From NCBI GenBank assembly GCA_902500995.1, contig CABVSR010000008.1:108782-172781 (forward strand): a stretch of 64,000 nt of DNA. Direction: 5' to 3'. This stretch comes from an uncultured Nitrospira sp. (GTDB taxonomy: Bacteria; Nitrospirota; Nitrospiria; Nitrospirales; Nitrospiraceae). Shown here piece by piece: positions 8,563 through 16,735 of the stretch (position 1 is its first letter; the number at the start of each line of letters is the position of its first letter). The notes below the pieces were generated by a model. The model did no database searches. It saw nothing but the letters and a program-made list of their open reading frames with translations, and was not told where the DNA came from. The translations under genes and the position numbers were made by a program.

Positions 8563-9273
8563 ATGCCCACCGAGATCGAGATCGAAATTACGCCCCTTTT
8601 TTCCACGCCTCTGCTGGTCTTCACGCCCGCTGACCATAAACGGATCAACGCCCGGCTGTCTTCCTTGATTCTGGACCGGGAGGCCTCCGTGCCGACCCAT
8701 CGAGATACCGAAGTCGTCGGGTGGTCTTCCCCCCACGATCTCTCAATGCTCGAATGGGCCGGCGAACCCCTGCGCGACTTGTTCGCTCCCGTGCTGGAAG
8801 TGGCGAAACAGGTCACCACTTTATCCCAACGTTGCGCGCAGGGCAAAGATCGGCCGGACTGGGATGTAGTGGAAGTCTGGGCCAATGTGCAGCGGAACGG
8901 CGGCGCGAATGCGGCCCATTCCCACCCAGGCAGTTTCTGGGCCGGCGTCTATTATGTTGATGCGGGCGAAGTAGGTTCAACGAAAGAAAAGGGCGGCGAG
9001 CTGCAGATTTACGACCCTCGAGGCTGTCTTCCACGCATGCTGGCGCCCTATCTCCAGTACAGCATGAGCGAATTACACGACGCGGGCACGAGCATCTCCT
9101 ATGCTCCCGTGGCGGGGCAGTGCCTGCTTTTTCCCGGATGGCTGTTCCACGCCGTGAACACCTATCGCGGAACGGCCCCGCGCATCAGCGTGGCGTTCAA
9201 TCTGGATCCGGTGCTCACCTCCGGCATGGTGAACGGCGCTCAGAAACATCCCGTGAGCGAATCACGCCGTTGA
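8563..9273 (+). CDS. TIGR02466-type putative 2-oxoglutarate/Fe(II) oxygenase
   Basis: A 236-residue protein that resembles the TIGR02466 / 2OG-FeII_Oxy_5 group. The core carries a WANVQRNGGANAAHSHPGSFWAGVYYVD-like block spanning about residues 106-133, followed by a jelly-roll strand LQIYDP. The distal metal and co-substrate site sits near residue 205 (FPGWLFHAVNTYRG) with an ISVAFNLD end. Candidate iron ligands are His in HSHPG and the later His of LFHAV. The classic HxD is not obvious, so the metal site is inferred. The substrate is unknown. It is divergent from dodecin. Confidence 0.75.
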   Translation: MPTEIEIEITPLFSTPLLVFTPADHKRINARLSSLILDREASVPTHRDTEVVGWSSPHDLSMLEWAGEPLRDLFAPVLEVAKQVTTLSQRCAQGKDRPDWDVVEVWANVQRNGGANAAHSHPGSFWAGVYYVDAGEVGSTKEKGGELQIYDPRGCLPRMLAPYLQYSMSELHDAGTSISYAPVAGQCLLFPGWLFHAVNTYRGTAPRISVAFNLDPVLTSGMVNGAQKHPVSESRR

Positions 9274-9300
9274 AACCCTCCCCGCCATTTTTTAGTTCCG

Positions 9301-9903
9301 CTAGGGCAAGGCGCTCGCCTGAATGAACAGGGCCTGTTCCAAGGTGCGGAAAAATTGCTGGTACGGCTCGGGTGACTCGATGGCTTTGAGGTAGTACTGC
9401 GCGCTGGCCCGCACGACCAGTTGCTTGTCTCCGCGCGGCCGCACCGTCACCGTAAGACGAACCAGATTGCTCCGGTGGTAAAACGGTCCCCAGCTGCGGA
9501 AGTGTTGATTCACGATCAACAGCCCGTCGTCCCGGTACAGGTGGTAGGAGGGATCCCCCAATGGTGACGATTCGTAATCATCGAACTTCTTGGCCGACAC
9601 GATCCCTAAGGTTTCGTCCAGCACTTCCACGGTAAACCCCAGATCCTGGCAGGTGGAGACGACGGCCTGAATCGTGGTGAGCCGATCGGCCAGATCGAAC
9701 ACCCGGCTTTGCGCCGCTCGCACCTTCACCTGACTCGCTTCCGACAGCCAGATCTGGTCTCGCGATTCCCATTGGTTTTCATGTCGCCACTCATAGGGCG
9801 AACAGCCGGAGGTGAGAACCGCCAGCAGAACCAGGCCACCAGCGATCGATCGGTCGCCCGACCCAATCAACGGGAACAGGAGTGAGCGAGAGAAAGCGGC
9901 CAC
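9301..9903 (-). CDS. Lipoprotein, tandem paralogue 3
   Basis: A 200-residue lipoprotein with a lipobox (LTSGC, Cys34). After a linker it shares a recognisable core with the two genes upstream: an AQSRVFDLAD segment, a helix, then CQDLGFTVEVLDETLGIVSAKKFD. It closes with an YQQFFRTLEQALFIQ helix. The start is GTG, three bases after the previous stop; a GAAGGA ribosome site lies inside the upstream gene. A central insertion (about residues 100-140, with YHLYRDDG) distinguishes it from its shorter paralogue. Function unknown; an outer-membrane or periplasmic location is expected. Confidence 0.75.
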   Translation of the reverse strand: MAAFSRSLLFPLIGSGDRSIAGGLVLLAVLTSGCSPYEWRHENQWESRDQIWLSEASQVKVRAAQSRVFDLADRLTTIQAVVSTCQDLGFTVEVLDETLGIVSAKKFDDYESSPLGDPSYHLYRDDGLLIVNQHFRSWGPFYHRSNLVRLTVTVRPRGDKQLVVRASAQYYLKAIESPEPYQQFFRTLEQALFIQASALP

Positions 9904-9906
9904 GGG

Positions 9907-10344
9907 CTAGTCCTTCGCCAGAAAGAGCGATCGTTCCACCGCCGCAAAAAAGTTCTGGTACACCTTCGGGTCCTCGATCGGCTTGCTGTTATAAATCGCA
10001 TTGGCCCGGATCATGGTCTTACCGGCTTCTTGAGGCCTGACCGTCACCGTCACCCCGAGCACATCATAATAATTGGGTTCGGCAAAACGGGCCGCGGTCA
10101 CCAGCCCAAGCGGCGCATTGGCACGTTCGATGATAAACCCTAAATCCTGCAAGGCCGCGATCACCCCGCGCATGGCCACCGCAGAATCGGTCACCTCGAA
10201 CGTCCGGCTCTGCGCGCTCCGGATCTTCATCTGCGCATCGGTCGGCGCAAACAATTCTTGCCGCGGCTCCGGCGCCACACACCCGTGCAGGAGAATCGCG
10301 CCTACCATCAGCCCCACCGCTCTCATGACTTGCATCCCGTTCAT
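9907..10344 (-). CDS. Lipoprotein, tandem paralogue 2
   Basis: The shortest of three related lipoproteins, 145 residues, with lipobox LLHGC (Cys22). It contains only the shared core: AQSRTFEVTD, ALQDLGFIIERANAPLGLVTAARF, a beta segment VTVTVRPQEAG, and the closing YQNFFAAVERSLFLAKD. The repeated pattern suggests a small alpha/beta domain of a few helices and a sheet. Later in-frame ATGs at residues 4 and 7 are possible starts. It sits between its two paralogues with gaps of 12 and 3 bases. Confidence 0.75.
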   Translation of the reverse strand: MNGMQVMRAVGLMVGAILLHGCVAPEPRQELFAPTDAQMKIRSAQSRTFEVTDSAVAMRGVIAALQDLGFIIERANAPLGLVTAARFAEPNYYDVLGVTVTVRPQEAGKTMIRANAIYNSKPIEDPKVYQNFFAAVERSLFLAKD

Positions 10345-10356
10345 GTCCCCTCGCCG

Positions 10357-11004
10357 TTAAATCGAATGCGGCTCCAAGAAGACGGCCTTGGACAGCTTCG
10401 CAAAAAATTGCTGATAAATCTCAGGGTCCCGGATCATTTCCATTTTCTGCTCGCCGGGCGGAATATAATTGCGGTCGGCCTGCCCGTCTCCTTTCCAGAC
10501 CACCCGGTAGAACATGATGCGGATTTCCTGTCTCGCATGGTCCTGATCGGCCGGGCGCACCACCATCGTCGCAGCTATTTTTTGATGCAAATCGATCGGC
10601 ATGATCAGATGGCCGAGCGACAGGAGCCAAATCAAGACGCGATTGCGATACTGCCCATACTCCCGCGCGCTGCGCTCTTTGGCAGCCCGCAAGAGTCCCA
10701 CCTCGCGCACACTCTCTTCGATCTGAAACCCGAGATCCTGGAGCGCGGCTGCCGAAGCCGACAGCAGTTCGTCGGCGGCTCCGGTGTCGAACATCCGTGT
10801 CTGCATGGCCCGATTGGCGGTGCTTTCCGGCGAGAGTTCGAAAAATTGCGCCGGCTGCGCCCGCTCCGCGCAGCCGCTCAGGACCATCGGGCAGGCGAGC
10901 GCGATGACGATGAGGGCGCCACGCTTCCAGCCGGCCGCCGCGCCGGGCTTTTCAAAACTGGGTCGCGTTATAGGCAAAATCCCGCACCTTCTTCTCTTCG
11001 TCAT
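10357..11004 (-). CDS. Lipoprotein, tandem paralogue 1
   Basis: A 215-residue paralogue with lipobox VLSGC and the shared elements MQTRMFDTGA, ALQDLGFQIEESVREVGLLRAAKE and YQQFFAKLSKAVFLE. A hydrophobic stretch near residue 125 (VLIWLLSLGHLIMPIDLHQKI) is inserted in the core. The start overlaps the upstream gene by 53 bases. No better in-frame start exists before the signal peptide, so the long basic leader (about 27 residues) is accepted with some doubt. Function unknown. Confidence 0.7.
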   Translation of the reverse strand: MTKRRRCGILPITRPSFEKPGAAAGWKRGALIVIALACPMVLSGCAERAQPAQFFELSPESTANRAMQTRMFDTGAADELLSASAAALQDLGFQIEESVREVGLLRAAKERSAREYGQYRNRVLIWLLSLGHLIMPIDLHQKIAATMVVRPADQDHARQEIRIMFYRVVWKGDGQADRNYIPPGEQKMEMIRDPEIYQQFFAKLSKAVFLEPHSI

Positions 11005-11353
11005 ACTTGATGATAATGGTCAACGTCCGCTGGCGTTGGGAGCTGGAACGATCGCTGGAGTTGGTGCCCAGAATGATCAGCCCGGCATAGGAGGAGCTGG
11101 CCGTATCGACCCGATCCGTCGAAACCTTGTCATAAATCCAGACTTCGCGCCGCTTGTCGTCGGTCGTAACGATATTCGGCGATCCTAACAACTCGGCTAC
11201 CTGCGCGGCGGACATGCCGACTTTCACTTCGCCCTGCACCCGTCCGACGGTCAACCGGTCTTCCTTGATTTCCGCCTGCTTGCCCCCGCAGCCAGTCATG
11301 CCGAGCACGGCACAGATCCCGACCAGCGCCAAACCCCATTGCATGTGTCTCAT
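10952..11353 (-). CDS. SmpA/OmlA (BamE-like) domain lipoprotein
   Basis: A 133-residue lipoprotein starting at the ATG preceded by a good ribosome site (GGGAGAGG, about six bases upstream). It has a lipobox MTGC. The mature part carries the SmpA/OmlA signature: a VKVGMSAAQVAELLGSP helix, then a beta hairpin EVWIYDK and a late TIIIKYDEEKKVRDF strand. BamE-type domains occur in the outer-membrane barrel assembly machine but also in unrelated envelope lipoproteins. First gene of the four-lipoprotein run, which suggests that all four act together in the envelope. Confidence 0.8.
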   Translation of the reverse strand: MRHMQWGLALVGICAVLGMTGCGGKQAEIKEDRLTVGRVQGEVKVGMSAAQVAELLGSPNIVTTDDKRREVWIYDKVSTDRVDTASSSYAGLIILGTNSSDRSSSQRQRTLTIIIKYDEEKKVRDFAYNATQF

Positions 11354-11535
11354 AATTTGCCTCTCCCTTTCTCTCGCCACCGTAGGCGCCATTGCCTGCG
11401 CCCATCTTATCCTGCGCCCACGCTGGACGCAAAGCGGGATGTGCGGTGATCGGGTTCACGGCAAGTCTGTTTGCATTGTCGGATGGCTGGACAATTGACC
11501 GCGGGCAGCTACAATGACCGTACTGGAGGATGCCT

Positions 11536-12048
11536 ATGCCCATGCCGGATGCTCTGCCGAACGAAGAGGTGCAACGCGCCTGCGAGACACTCGTGGCGCA
11601 AGTACGAACGGCGGTATTGTTGACGCTCAAACAGGGCCACCCCTTCGGATCCCACGTCCCTTATCTCATCGGAGAAGATTGGTCCCGCGTGTATCTCCAC
11701 CTGAGCGGTCTGGCGTTGCATACGCGCTATATGCGGGAGGATCCCCGCGTCAGCCTCTTTATCGCCGAACCGGATGGCACTGGGAAAAATCCCTCGGCTT
11801 TGCAACGCCTGAACCTTCAAGGTACTGGAACCATTCTCTCTGCCTCTCACGCTTCGTATGACGAGGTGAAACAGCGTTACCTGGCTCAATTTCCACAATC
11901 GCGCATGCTGTTCGGCTTCGGCGATTTCGCCCTCTGGGAACTGCACATGAGCGATGCCCATCTCGTGCTGGGATTCGGTCAGGCCTATCAGGCCCGCTCG
12001 GCCAATCCGCGTGAGTGGCACCATCAAACGCCGGACAAGAAACCCTGA
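11536..12048 (+). CDS. Pyridoxamine 5'-phosphate oxidase-like FMN-binding split-barrel protein
   Basis: About 170 residues with the split-barrel pattern of the PNPOx/HugZ superfamily: an AVLLTLKQGHPFGSHVPYLIGEDWSRVYLHLSG-like stretch, split here at about residues 28-60. It continues with LHTRYMREDPRVSLFIAEP and LQGTGTI. A C-terminal FGFGDFALWELHMSDAHLVLGFGQAYQ segment resembles the heme-related HugZ-like branch. The ATG six bases after GGAGG is preferred over one that abuts the ribosome site. It is probably a flavin- or heme-binding protein; the reaction is unknown. Confidence 0.75.
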   Translation: MPMPDALPNEEVQRACETLVAQVRTAVLLTLKQGHPFGSHVPYLIGEDWSRVYLHLSGLALHTRYMREDPRVSLFIAEPDGTGKNPSALQRLNLQGTGTILSASHASYDEVKQRYLAQFPQSRMLFGFGDFALWELHMSDAHLVLGFGQAYQARSANPREWHHQTPDKKP

Positions 12049-12217
12049 CCCTCGCCCGCTGCCTCGTTTGCCTCAGTTTTCATTTACCAACCGCCCCTCC
12101 GGCATGCCCTCGCCCCTCCAAAGCAGTATCCACTCGGCCGAAGGACCGATGGTGCGCCTGAGATCCTAGCCAGTACTCTGCGCAGGGTCACAGGCGCTCA
12201 CCGGAGAGATTCCCCAC

Positions 12218-12655
12218 ATGGTTTTCGCGGCTTCAGTCATCGTCGGCTACATGCTGCTGCTGGCCGGTCTGGCGGTAGCTGCGCCGGGCATCGGATTGGG
12301 ATCGCTGATCGAGCTCGCACCGGGAAACTGGCGTGATGGGGCTCACGTACCGGCCTATGGACTCTTGGCCTGGCTGGTGATGTGGGGACTGCTTCGCCGG
12401 GGCTGGCCGGTCATCCATGCGGCGTGGATCGGCGTGCTGGCGGCCGGCGTATTCGGCCTCTGGACGGAAGTCGCCCAGGGGACCGCGCCCGGACGAGACG
12501 TGTCTCTCCAGGATGTCGGCAACGACTTGCTGGGAGGCATGATAGCCGCCGCAATGATGCTCGGGCAGAAATGGGCACTGAATCAATCGGGCAACCGGCT
12601 CCCCCTGGGGCAGACATATCTCCGCCGCCTGATGAAAGGAACGTTGTCGAGATGA
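12218..12655 (+). CDS. VanZ-like membrane protein
   Basis: A 145-residue protein with four hydrophobic segments and the VanZ signature: H-x-PAYGLLAW after the first loop, a Glu in WTEVAQG, and PGRDVSLQDVGNDLLGG. VanZ confers low teicoplanin resistance in enterococci, but most chromosomal VanZ-like proteins have no known role. Its stop codon overlaps the start of the PilZ gene (ATGA), so the two are translationally coupled. Confidence 0.8.
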   Translation: MVFAASVIVGYMLLLAGLAVAAPGIGLGSLIELAPGNWRDGAHVPAYGLLAWLVMWGLLRRGWPVIHAAWIGVLAAGVFGLWTEVAQGTAPGRDVSLQDVGNDLLGGMIAAAMMLGQKWALNQSGNRLPLGQTYLRRLMKGTLSR

Positions 12656-12993
12656 ACGCTTCGTATCGCGAACGTGGAACCAGACGCATCCCCGTGCAGT
12701 ATCCGATTTATTATTCGAACGGGGCCTTTCAAACCATCGGTGTGACCGAAGATTTCAACGTTGCAGGGGGACGTGTGCGGGGCCGAGAAGCGGTGACTGT
12801 GGGCATGGAACTGGTGGTCATCGTGATTCAGGCCATCCCCGAAACCCCTATGTTGATCCGCCGAGCGACCGTGCGCTGGTCAAAAGGCCATGATTTCGGC
12901 ATCGCCCTCTCGGGCGTCCCTCCGCAATCGGAAGCCGAACTCAAAGCCATGGCCAAGGTGATGTTGCCGGGCCTCTGGTCCTGCCTGAACTGA
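12652..12993 (+). CDS. PilZ-domain protein, putative cyclic-di-GMP receptor
   Basis: A 113-residue single-domain protein. The N-terminus RERGTRRIPVQYPIYY resembles the RxxxR loop that PilZ domains use to bind cyclic-di-GMP, followed by a six-strand barrel. A degenerate second motif (DFNVAGGRVRG, normally D/NxSxxG) lies near residue 36, with Ala in place of the usual Ser. The segment ATVRWSKGHDFGIALSG is typical of PilZ ends. Binding is probable but uncertain because of the altered second motif. Coupled to the VanZ-like gene. Confidence 0.75.
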   Translation: MNASYRERGTRRIPVQYPIYYSNGAFQTIGVTEDFNVAGGRVRGREAVTVGMELVVIVIQAIPETPMLIRRATVRWSKGHDFGIALSGVPPQSEAELKAMAKVMLPGLWSCLN

Positions 12994-12996
12994 TCT

Positions 12997-13119
12997 CTAT
13001 TTTCGCTGTGATTGATCCAATGGATGCCGCGGACCGGCAAAAAACATCTCCATCAAACCGAAGAACAGCATGAGGAGCGCGCCGAGTCCGATGGCCACAG
13101 CCCAGTTCTCCCACGACAT
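12997..13119 (-). CDS. 40-residue single-pass membrane microprotein
   Basis: A short frame encoding MSWENWAVAI...LDQSQRK. One hydrophobic helix runs from about residue 6 to 28 and a basic tail follows. A good ribosome site (GGAGGACAGGT) lies immediately before the ATG. It is downstream of the 315-residue membrane protein on the same strand, separated by a perfect 15-bp hairpin, and ends three bases from the convergent PilZ gene. Function unknown. The ribosome site and helix make it a credible small gene. Confidence 0.55.
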   Translation of the reverse strand: MSWENWAVAIGLGALLMLFFGLMEMFFAGPRHPLDQSQRK

Positions 13120-13134
13120 ACCTGTCCTCCTCTC

Positions 13135-13169
13135 ACACCCTGGGAATCGCCGGTCGATTCCCAGGGTGT
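13135..13169 (-). terminator. Perfect 15-bp intercistronic hairpin
   Basis: ACACCCTGGGAATCG (13135-13149) is exactly complementary to 13155-13169, with a five-base loop. It starts six bases after the stop of the 315-residue gene on the minus strand and ends before the ribosome site of the 40-residue gene. There is no T-run after it on the minus strand, so it may be a processing or stability hairpin rather than a classical terminator. Confidence 0.6.
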
Positions 13170-13174
13170 TCCGG

Positions 13175-14122
13175 TTATCGTCCTGACCGGTGCAGTTGCA
13201 GCAAGGTCTCCAGCTTCCAGAGGGGAATACTCTCTTCCTCGCCTTTCCGGCTGCTGAACGCCAGCCCGCCCACGAACAAAGCGATGAGCCCCACACAAGC
13301 CAGCATCAGAGAGCCGCGCGAGACGTCCGCGTTGGCCGTTCGATGATGGGCGATGACGGTCCGGTCCGCCGACATGTCCTCCAGGAGAGCCAGCCGGTCC
13401 ATCAAGGCATCGGTGCGCACAGCCGCAACTGCGGCACTCGCCAGTTGGATCTGCCGGTCGGCCTTCGCGTCCGCATATTGTGCTTGAGCCTGGGTGACCT
13501 GGACGACGGCTCGTCCGACACGTTCCTGAGCCGTAGCGGTCATCCGGTCTTCCTCTTGGATCGCCTCGATGATCGAGCGCCCGATCGTCGCCTGTCTCGT
13601 CGCTTCGAACTGGTCATGCATCCGCTGCCCCGTCAACTCCGCCGTCCTGATCAGGTTGGTATTGAATTCGCCGCTGTACTGATCAGCGGAGAGTATACCG
13701 GCAGCAATTCCACGCCGCGTCTGATTGACGACCGCCTTGCCCATGACATACTGCATGCGCGCCTGGTGATCGGCCTCCTGCCCGAACGCCTGCAATTCCG
13801 CCAGCACGAGGGGGCTCAACAGCGTGGTGGACATCCGCTCGGATTCGCTGACGGCTCGATTGAGTTCCATCGCCGACGCCGACAGCACGGCCCCGGCATC
13901 CCGGTCGAGCAGCACATCCTGCACGATGGCTTGACCTAACACCGGCTGGAGATACTGCATCCCCGTAGAAGGATCCTGCCCGGCGGTGACGCCGCTCATG
14001 GTCGCAGCGCTCGGCGCCTGCCAGAATCCGTCGGCAGCCGACACCAGGAGATATCCTCCGAAGAGTGTGGCCACCAATCCAATAGCCACGATGACATCGA
14101 TGAGATCATATTTCCGTCCCAT
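13175..14122 (-). CDS. Two-pass membrane protein with long helical extracytoplasmic domain
   Basis: A 315-residue protein with one membrane helix at about residues 8-31 and another near the C-terminus (about 274-292). The 240 residues between are almost entirely helical, rich in Ala, Gln, Arg and Glu, with runs such as VGRAVVQVTQAQAQYADAKADRQIQLA that look like a coiled coil. The basic start and the short Arg/Lys C-tail place both ends in the cytoplasm. The architecture resembles a sensor or tether without a catalytic module. No family recognised. Confidence 0.65.
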   Translation of the reverse strand: MGRKYDLIDVIVAIGLVATLFGGYLLVSAADGFWQAPSAATMSGVTAGQDPSTGMQYLQPVLGQAIVQDVLLDRDAGAVLSASAMELNRAVSESERMSTTLLSPLVLAELQAFGQEADHQARMQYVMGKAVVNQTRRGIAAGILSADQYSGEFNTNLIRTAELTGQRMHDQFEATRQATIGRSIIEAIQEEDRMTATAQERVGRAVVQVTQAQAQYADAKADRQIQLASAAVAAVRTDALMDRLALLEDMSADRTVIAHHRTANADVSRGSLMLACVGLIALFVGGLAFSSRKGEEESIPLWKLETLLQLHRSGR

Positions 14123-14537
14123 GTCACCCTCCTTCCTGCCTCAGGTAATCCGGCGCGGGGCCAACTGGCAGGATGCCGGCACGCCGTGAGTTGAACGGCA
14201 CGGGATCCCGGTCGTCTGAGCATAAACAGGCCTCCTTGTGAAAGGTGACACCGTCGCTTGCTGGATGTATGCCTTCGGCCCCGGGGCGGGACACAATCGC
14301 CCTGCATGGAGCCGGCCGAGAAATAGCGTCGCGGGAAAGAAAAGGAGGGGACAGGAAGGACATGTGACCACCTGCAGAAAGGGTGGTACAGATACCGATG
14401 CTGTGAGTCTACGCTTGGAAAAAAAATCGGTCAAGACGGGAAAAGTCGAGCGCCGGCGCGGCTTGCCGGCCGGCATCACATAGATTCGCCTGCACAGTCG
14501 CCCCCACCCGCGTTGCCGCCTCTGGTAGGATGACCCT
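14123..14537. other. Divergent intergenic region, no gene seen
   Basis: This 415-base stretch separates the coiled-coil membrane protein (minus) from the secreted Pro-rich protein (plus) and should contain both promoters. A GC-rich inverted stretch occurs around 14452-14474 (GCCGGC repeats). Open frames here have no ribosome site or recognisable content. Confidence 0.4.
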
Positions 14538-14984
14538 ATGAGAACCTACCTCTCGCTGCGGGCAAGTTGCTCAATGCATTGTTCGATACCGGTCGCCGCT
14601 GCCGTGATGGCACTCATCATATTGTGGTTCATCTCGCCGCCGGGCAAGGCCACTGCCCAGTCCTCTCCTTTTCAGCAATCAGACGGGACTGCCGGCACGA
14701 TCTCCCCGTTAGGCCAAGGCGAGGCGATCTACTCCGATCCGCACGGCACGAAGAACCAGTCGCACCTTGGATCGGGCCTCCCCTCTCACAGTTTCAGCGC
14801 GCCGCACGGCGCCACGCCCGGCACGCTCACGCCATTCGGATCGCCGGCCCCTCCGAATCTTCTGACCCCCGCCCCTCTGCTGCCCCTTCACCCCAAAGGC
14901 ATGGCGACTCCGCAGCCACAAGCGCCTGCCCTTCCTCACGCCCCGTCTCCCTTCAGGCCCTCTGGCGGACGACCGGGACGGTAG
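14538..14984 (+). CDS. Secreted Pro/Ser/Gly-rich hypothetical protein
   Basis: A 148-residue protein with a hydrophobic signal segment (about residues 17-34, cleavage near ATA-QS) and a low-complexity mature part rich in Pro, Ser, Gly and His. It resembles the Gln/Pro-rich protein at 1640-2083 in style (small, exported, low complexity) but no direct sequence relation is claimed. A different frame over the same bases could extend lnt upstream; this frame has the better signal peptide. Moderately sure that it is expressed. Confidence 0.5.
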   Translation: MRTYLSLRASCSMHCSIPVAAAVMALIILWFISPPGKATAQSSPFQQSDGTAGTISPLGQGEAIYSDPHGTKNQSHLGSGLPSHSFSAPHGATPGTLTPFGSPAPPNLLTPAPLLPLHPKGMATPQPQAPALPHAPSPFRPSGGRPGR

Positions 14985-15082
14985 TGCATGCAAGTTGTTC
15001 ACACGCCGGGTGGCGGCAGACCTGCCCGACAGGTGACATAGGACGGTTGAATCTCTTCAAGGCTTTCGTTAAGTTACCGTTA

Positions 15083-16717
15083 ATGACGATCTCCCGCGCA
15101 CGCCTCATCCTGCTTGCCTGCGCGAGCGGTTTTCTCTACCCCCTGTCATTCCCGGCATTCGACCTCGGCTTGGTGGCCTGGTTCGCCCTGGTTCCGCTTC
15201 ATATCGCCGTCGAATATGCCTCTCCGCGGCGCGCCTTCCGAGTGGGATGGCTCGCCGGAACGCTGGCCTTTACCGGCGCGATGTTCTGGGTGATCACCGC
15301 TATGAACATCTATGGGAAGGTGCCGCTTCCCATCGCCGTGCTCGTGATGTTTCTGCTCACGATTTATCTGGGCCTCTACCTGGCCGTGTATGCCGGCGCA
15401 CTGTCCTGGATCAGAACCACCTTTCCGACACTCGGGTTTCTGCCTGCTCCATTTCTGTGGGTGACGCTTGAATTGATCCGGACCTATTTTCTCTCCGGGT
15501 TACCCTGGGCCTTGTTCGGCTATTCGCAATATCAATGGTTGCCCATTATTCAGTTCGCCGACCATTTCGGCGTGTACGGCGTGTCGTTTCTCCTGGTGCT
15601 GGTCAATGCCGCGCTGGCCGAAACCTTGATATGGAGCTTCAAAGCCTATCGCGGATTTCAAATCCGTTCGTTCCCCTGGCCCTCTTCTGTCGCGGCCGCG
15701 GCGGGTTTTGGAGTGGCGTTGTTTTATGGCACGAGCGTCCTGGCTGCGGCGCAACATGCCACACCTCGCATGTTGTCCGTCGGCCTCGTGCAACCGAACG
15801 TTGAACAGGCGCAAAAATGGGACGTGGCGTTTCGCCAGGAGACCATGTCCCGCTATGATCGATTGACGGCGGGGCTGGGCGAGAATCTGGATCTCATCGT
15901 CTGGCCGGAGGCGGCCACCCCCTTCGTCTTTGAGATGGAGCCGCAATACCGGGCCATCGTGGGCGACATGGTCCAGCGCGCCGGCGCGCCGCTGTTATTC
16001 GGCAGCCCGGCATTGCGCCGTTATCCGGACGGCAAACCGTTTCTCCTGAACAGCGCATACCTGCTGGCGACCGACGGACAGATCCTCGGCCGCTATGACA
16101 AGCAACATCTGGTGCCGTTCGGGGAATACATTCCGTTTCACAACTCGCTCTTGTTTTTTCTGGACAAGCTGGTCGAAGGGATCGGCGACTTCGAGGCCGG
16201 CCCTGGCTCGACGCTCCTGATGTTCAAGCCACATGAAAAAAACCCGCCCATGGCCGCCGCGGCCACCAATGCAGACTTCCATCTGAAGTTCGGCGTGGTC
16301 ATTTGTTATGAGGTCATCTTCCCCAATCTGGTGCGGCAGTTTGCGGCGAACGGCGCGGATTTCATGGTCACCGTCACCAATGACGCCTGGTTCGGTCCCT
16401 CGTCCGCGCCCTACCAGCATTTCGGCATGGTGGTGTTTCGCGCGGTGGAAAATCATGTCGCCTTCGCGCGAGCGGCCAATACGGGAATTTCCGGGTTCAT
16501 CGATCCGTACGGCCGCGTCCTGCAACAGTCCCCGATCTTCACGCAAGAAGCCATGCGAGGGACGATTCCAGTCAGTCATCAACAGACCTTTTACTCCCAA
16601 TACGGTGATCTCTTTGCCTATGCCTGTGCTATACTCATCGCGCTTTTGTGCCTGACAGGCTACTTCTCGCCTGATTCTGAACCAGCCGGCGGCGAACCTG
16701 CCGGGCGACCAGCCTGA
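15083..16717 (+). CDS. lnt: Apolipoprotein N-acyltransferase
   Basis: An inner-membrane enzyme that adds the third acyl chain to the N-terminal Cys of lipoproteins, completing maturation before Lol export. The chosen ATG gives 544 residues, close to the usual length. Several membrane helices occupy about residues 5-210, then a nitrilase domain with the catalytic triad: Glu276 (VWPEAATP), Lys340 (YDKQHLVPFGEY) and Cys408 (VVICYE). The frame stays open about 500 bases further upstream, but that part has no membrane character. Eighteen bases separate it from prfB. The lolC/D genes downstream act on the same lipoprotein pathway. Confidence 0.93.
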   Translation: MTISRARLILLACASGFLYPLSFPAFDLGLVAWFALVPLHIAVEYASPRRAFRVGWLAGTLAFTGAMFWVITAMNIYGKVPLPIAVLVMFLLTIYLGLYLAVYAGALSWIRTTFPTLGFLPAPFLWVTLELIRTYFLSGLPWALFGYSQYQWLPIIQFADHFGVYGVSFLLVLVNAALAETLIWSFKAYRGFQIRSFPWPSSVAAAAGFGVALFYGTSVLAAAQHATPRMLSVGLVQPNVEQAQKWDVAFRQETMSRYDRLTAGLGENLDLIVWPEAATPFVFEMEPQYRAIVGDMVQRAGAPLLFGSPALRRYPDGKPFLLNSAYLLATDGQILGRYDKQHLVPFGEYIPFHNSLLFFLDKLVEGIGDFEAGPGSTLLMFKPHEKNPPMAAAATNADFHLKFGVVICYEVIFPNLVRQFAANGADFMVTVTNDAWFGPSSAPYQHFGMVVFRAVENHVAFARAANTGISGFIDPYGRVLQQSPIFTQEAMRGTIPVSHQQTFYSQYGDLFAYACAILIALLCLTGYFSPDSEPAGGEPAGRPA

Positions 16718-16735
16718 AAGAGAAAGGACCGTGCC

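Noticed and set aside
14567..15082. Upstream extension of lnt
   Set aside because: The extra 172 residues are polar and lack membrane character, while Lnt normally begins at the first membrane helices.
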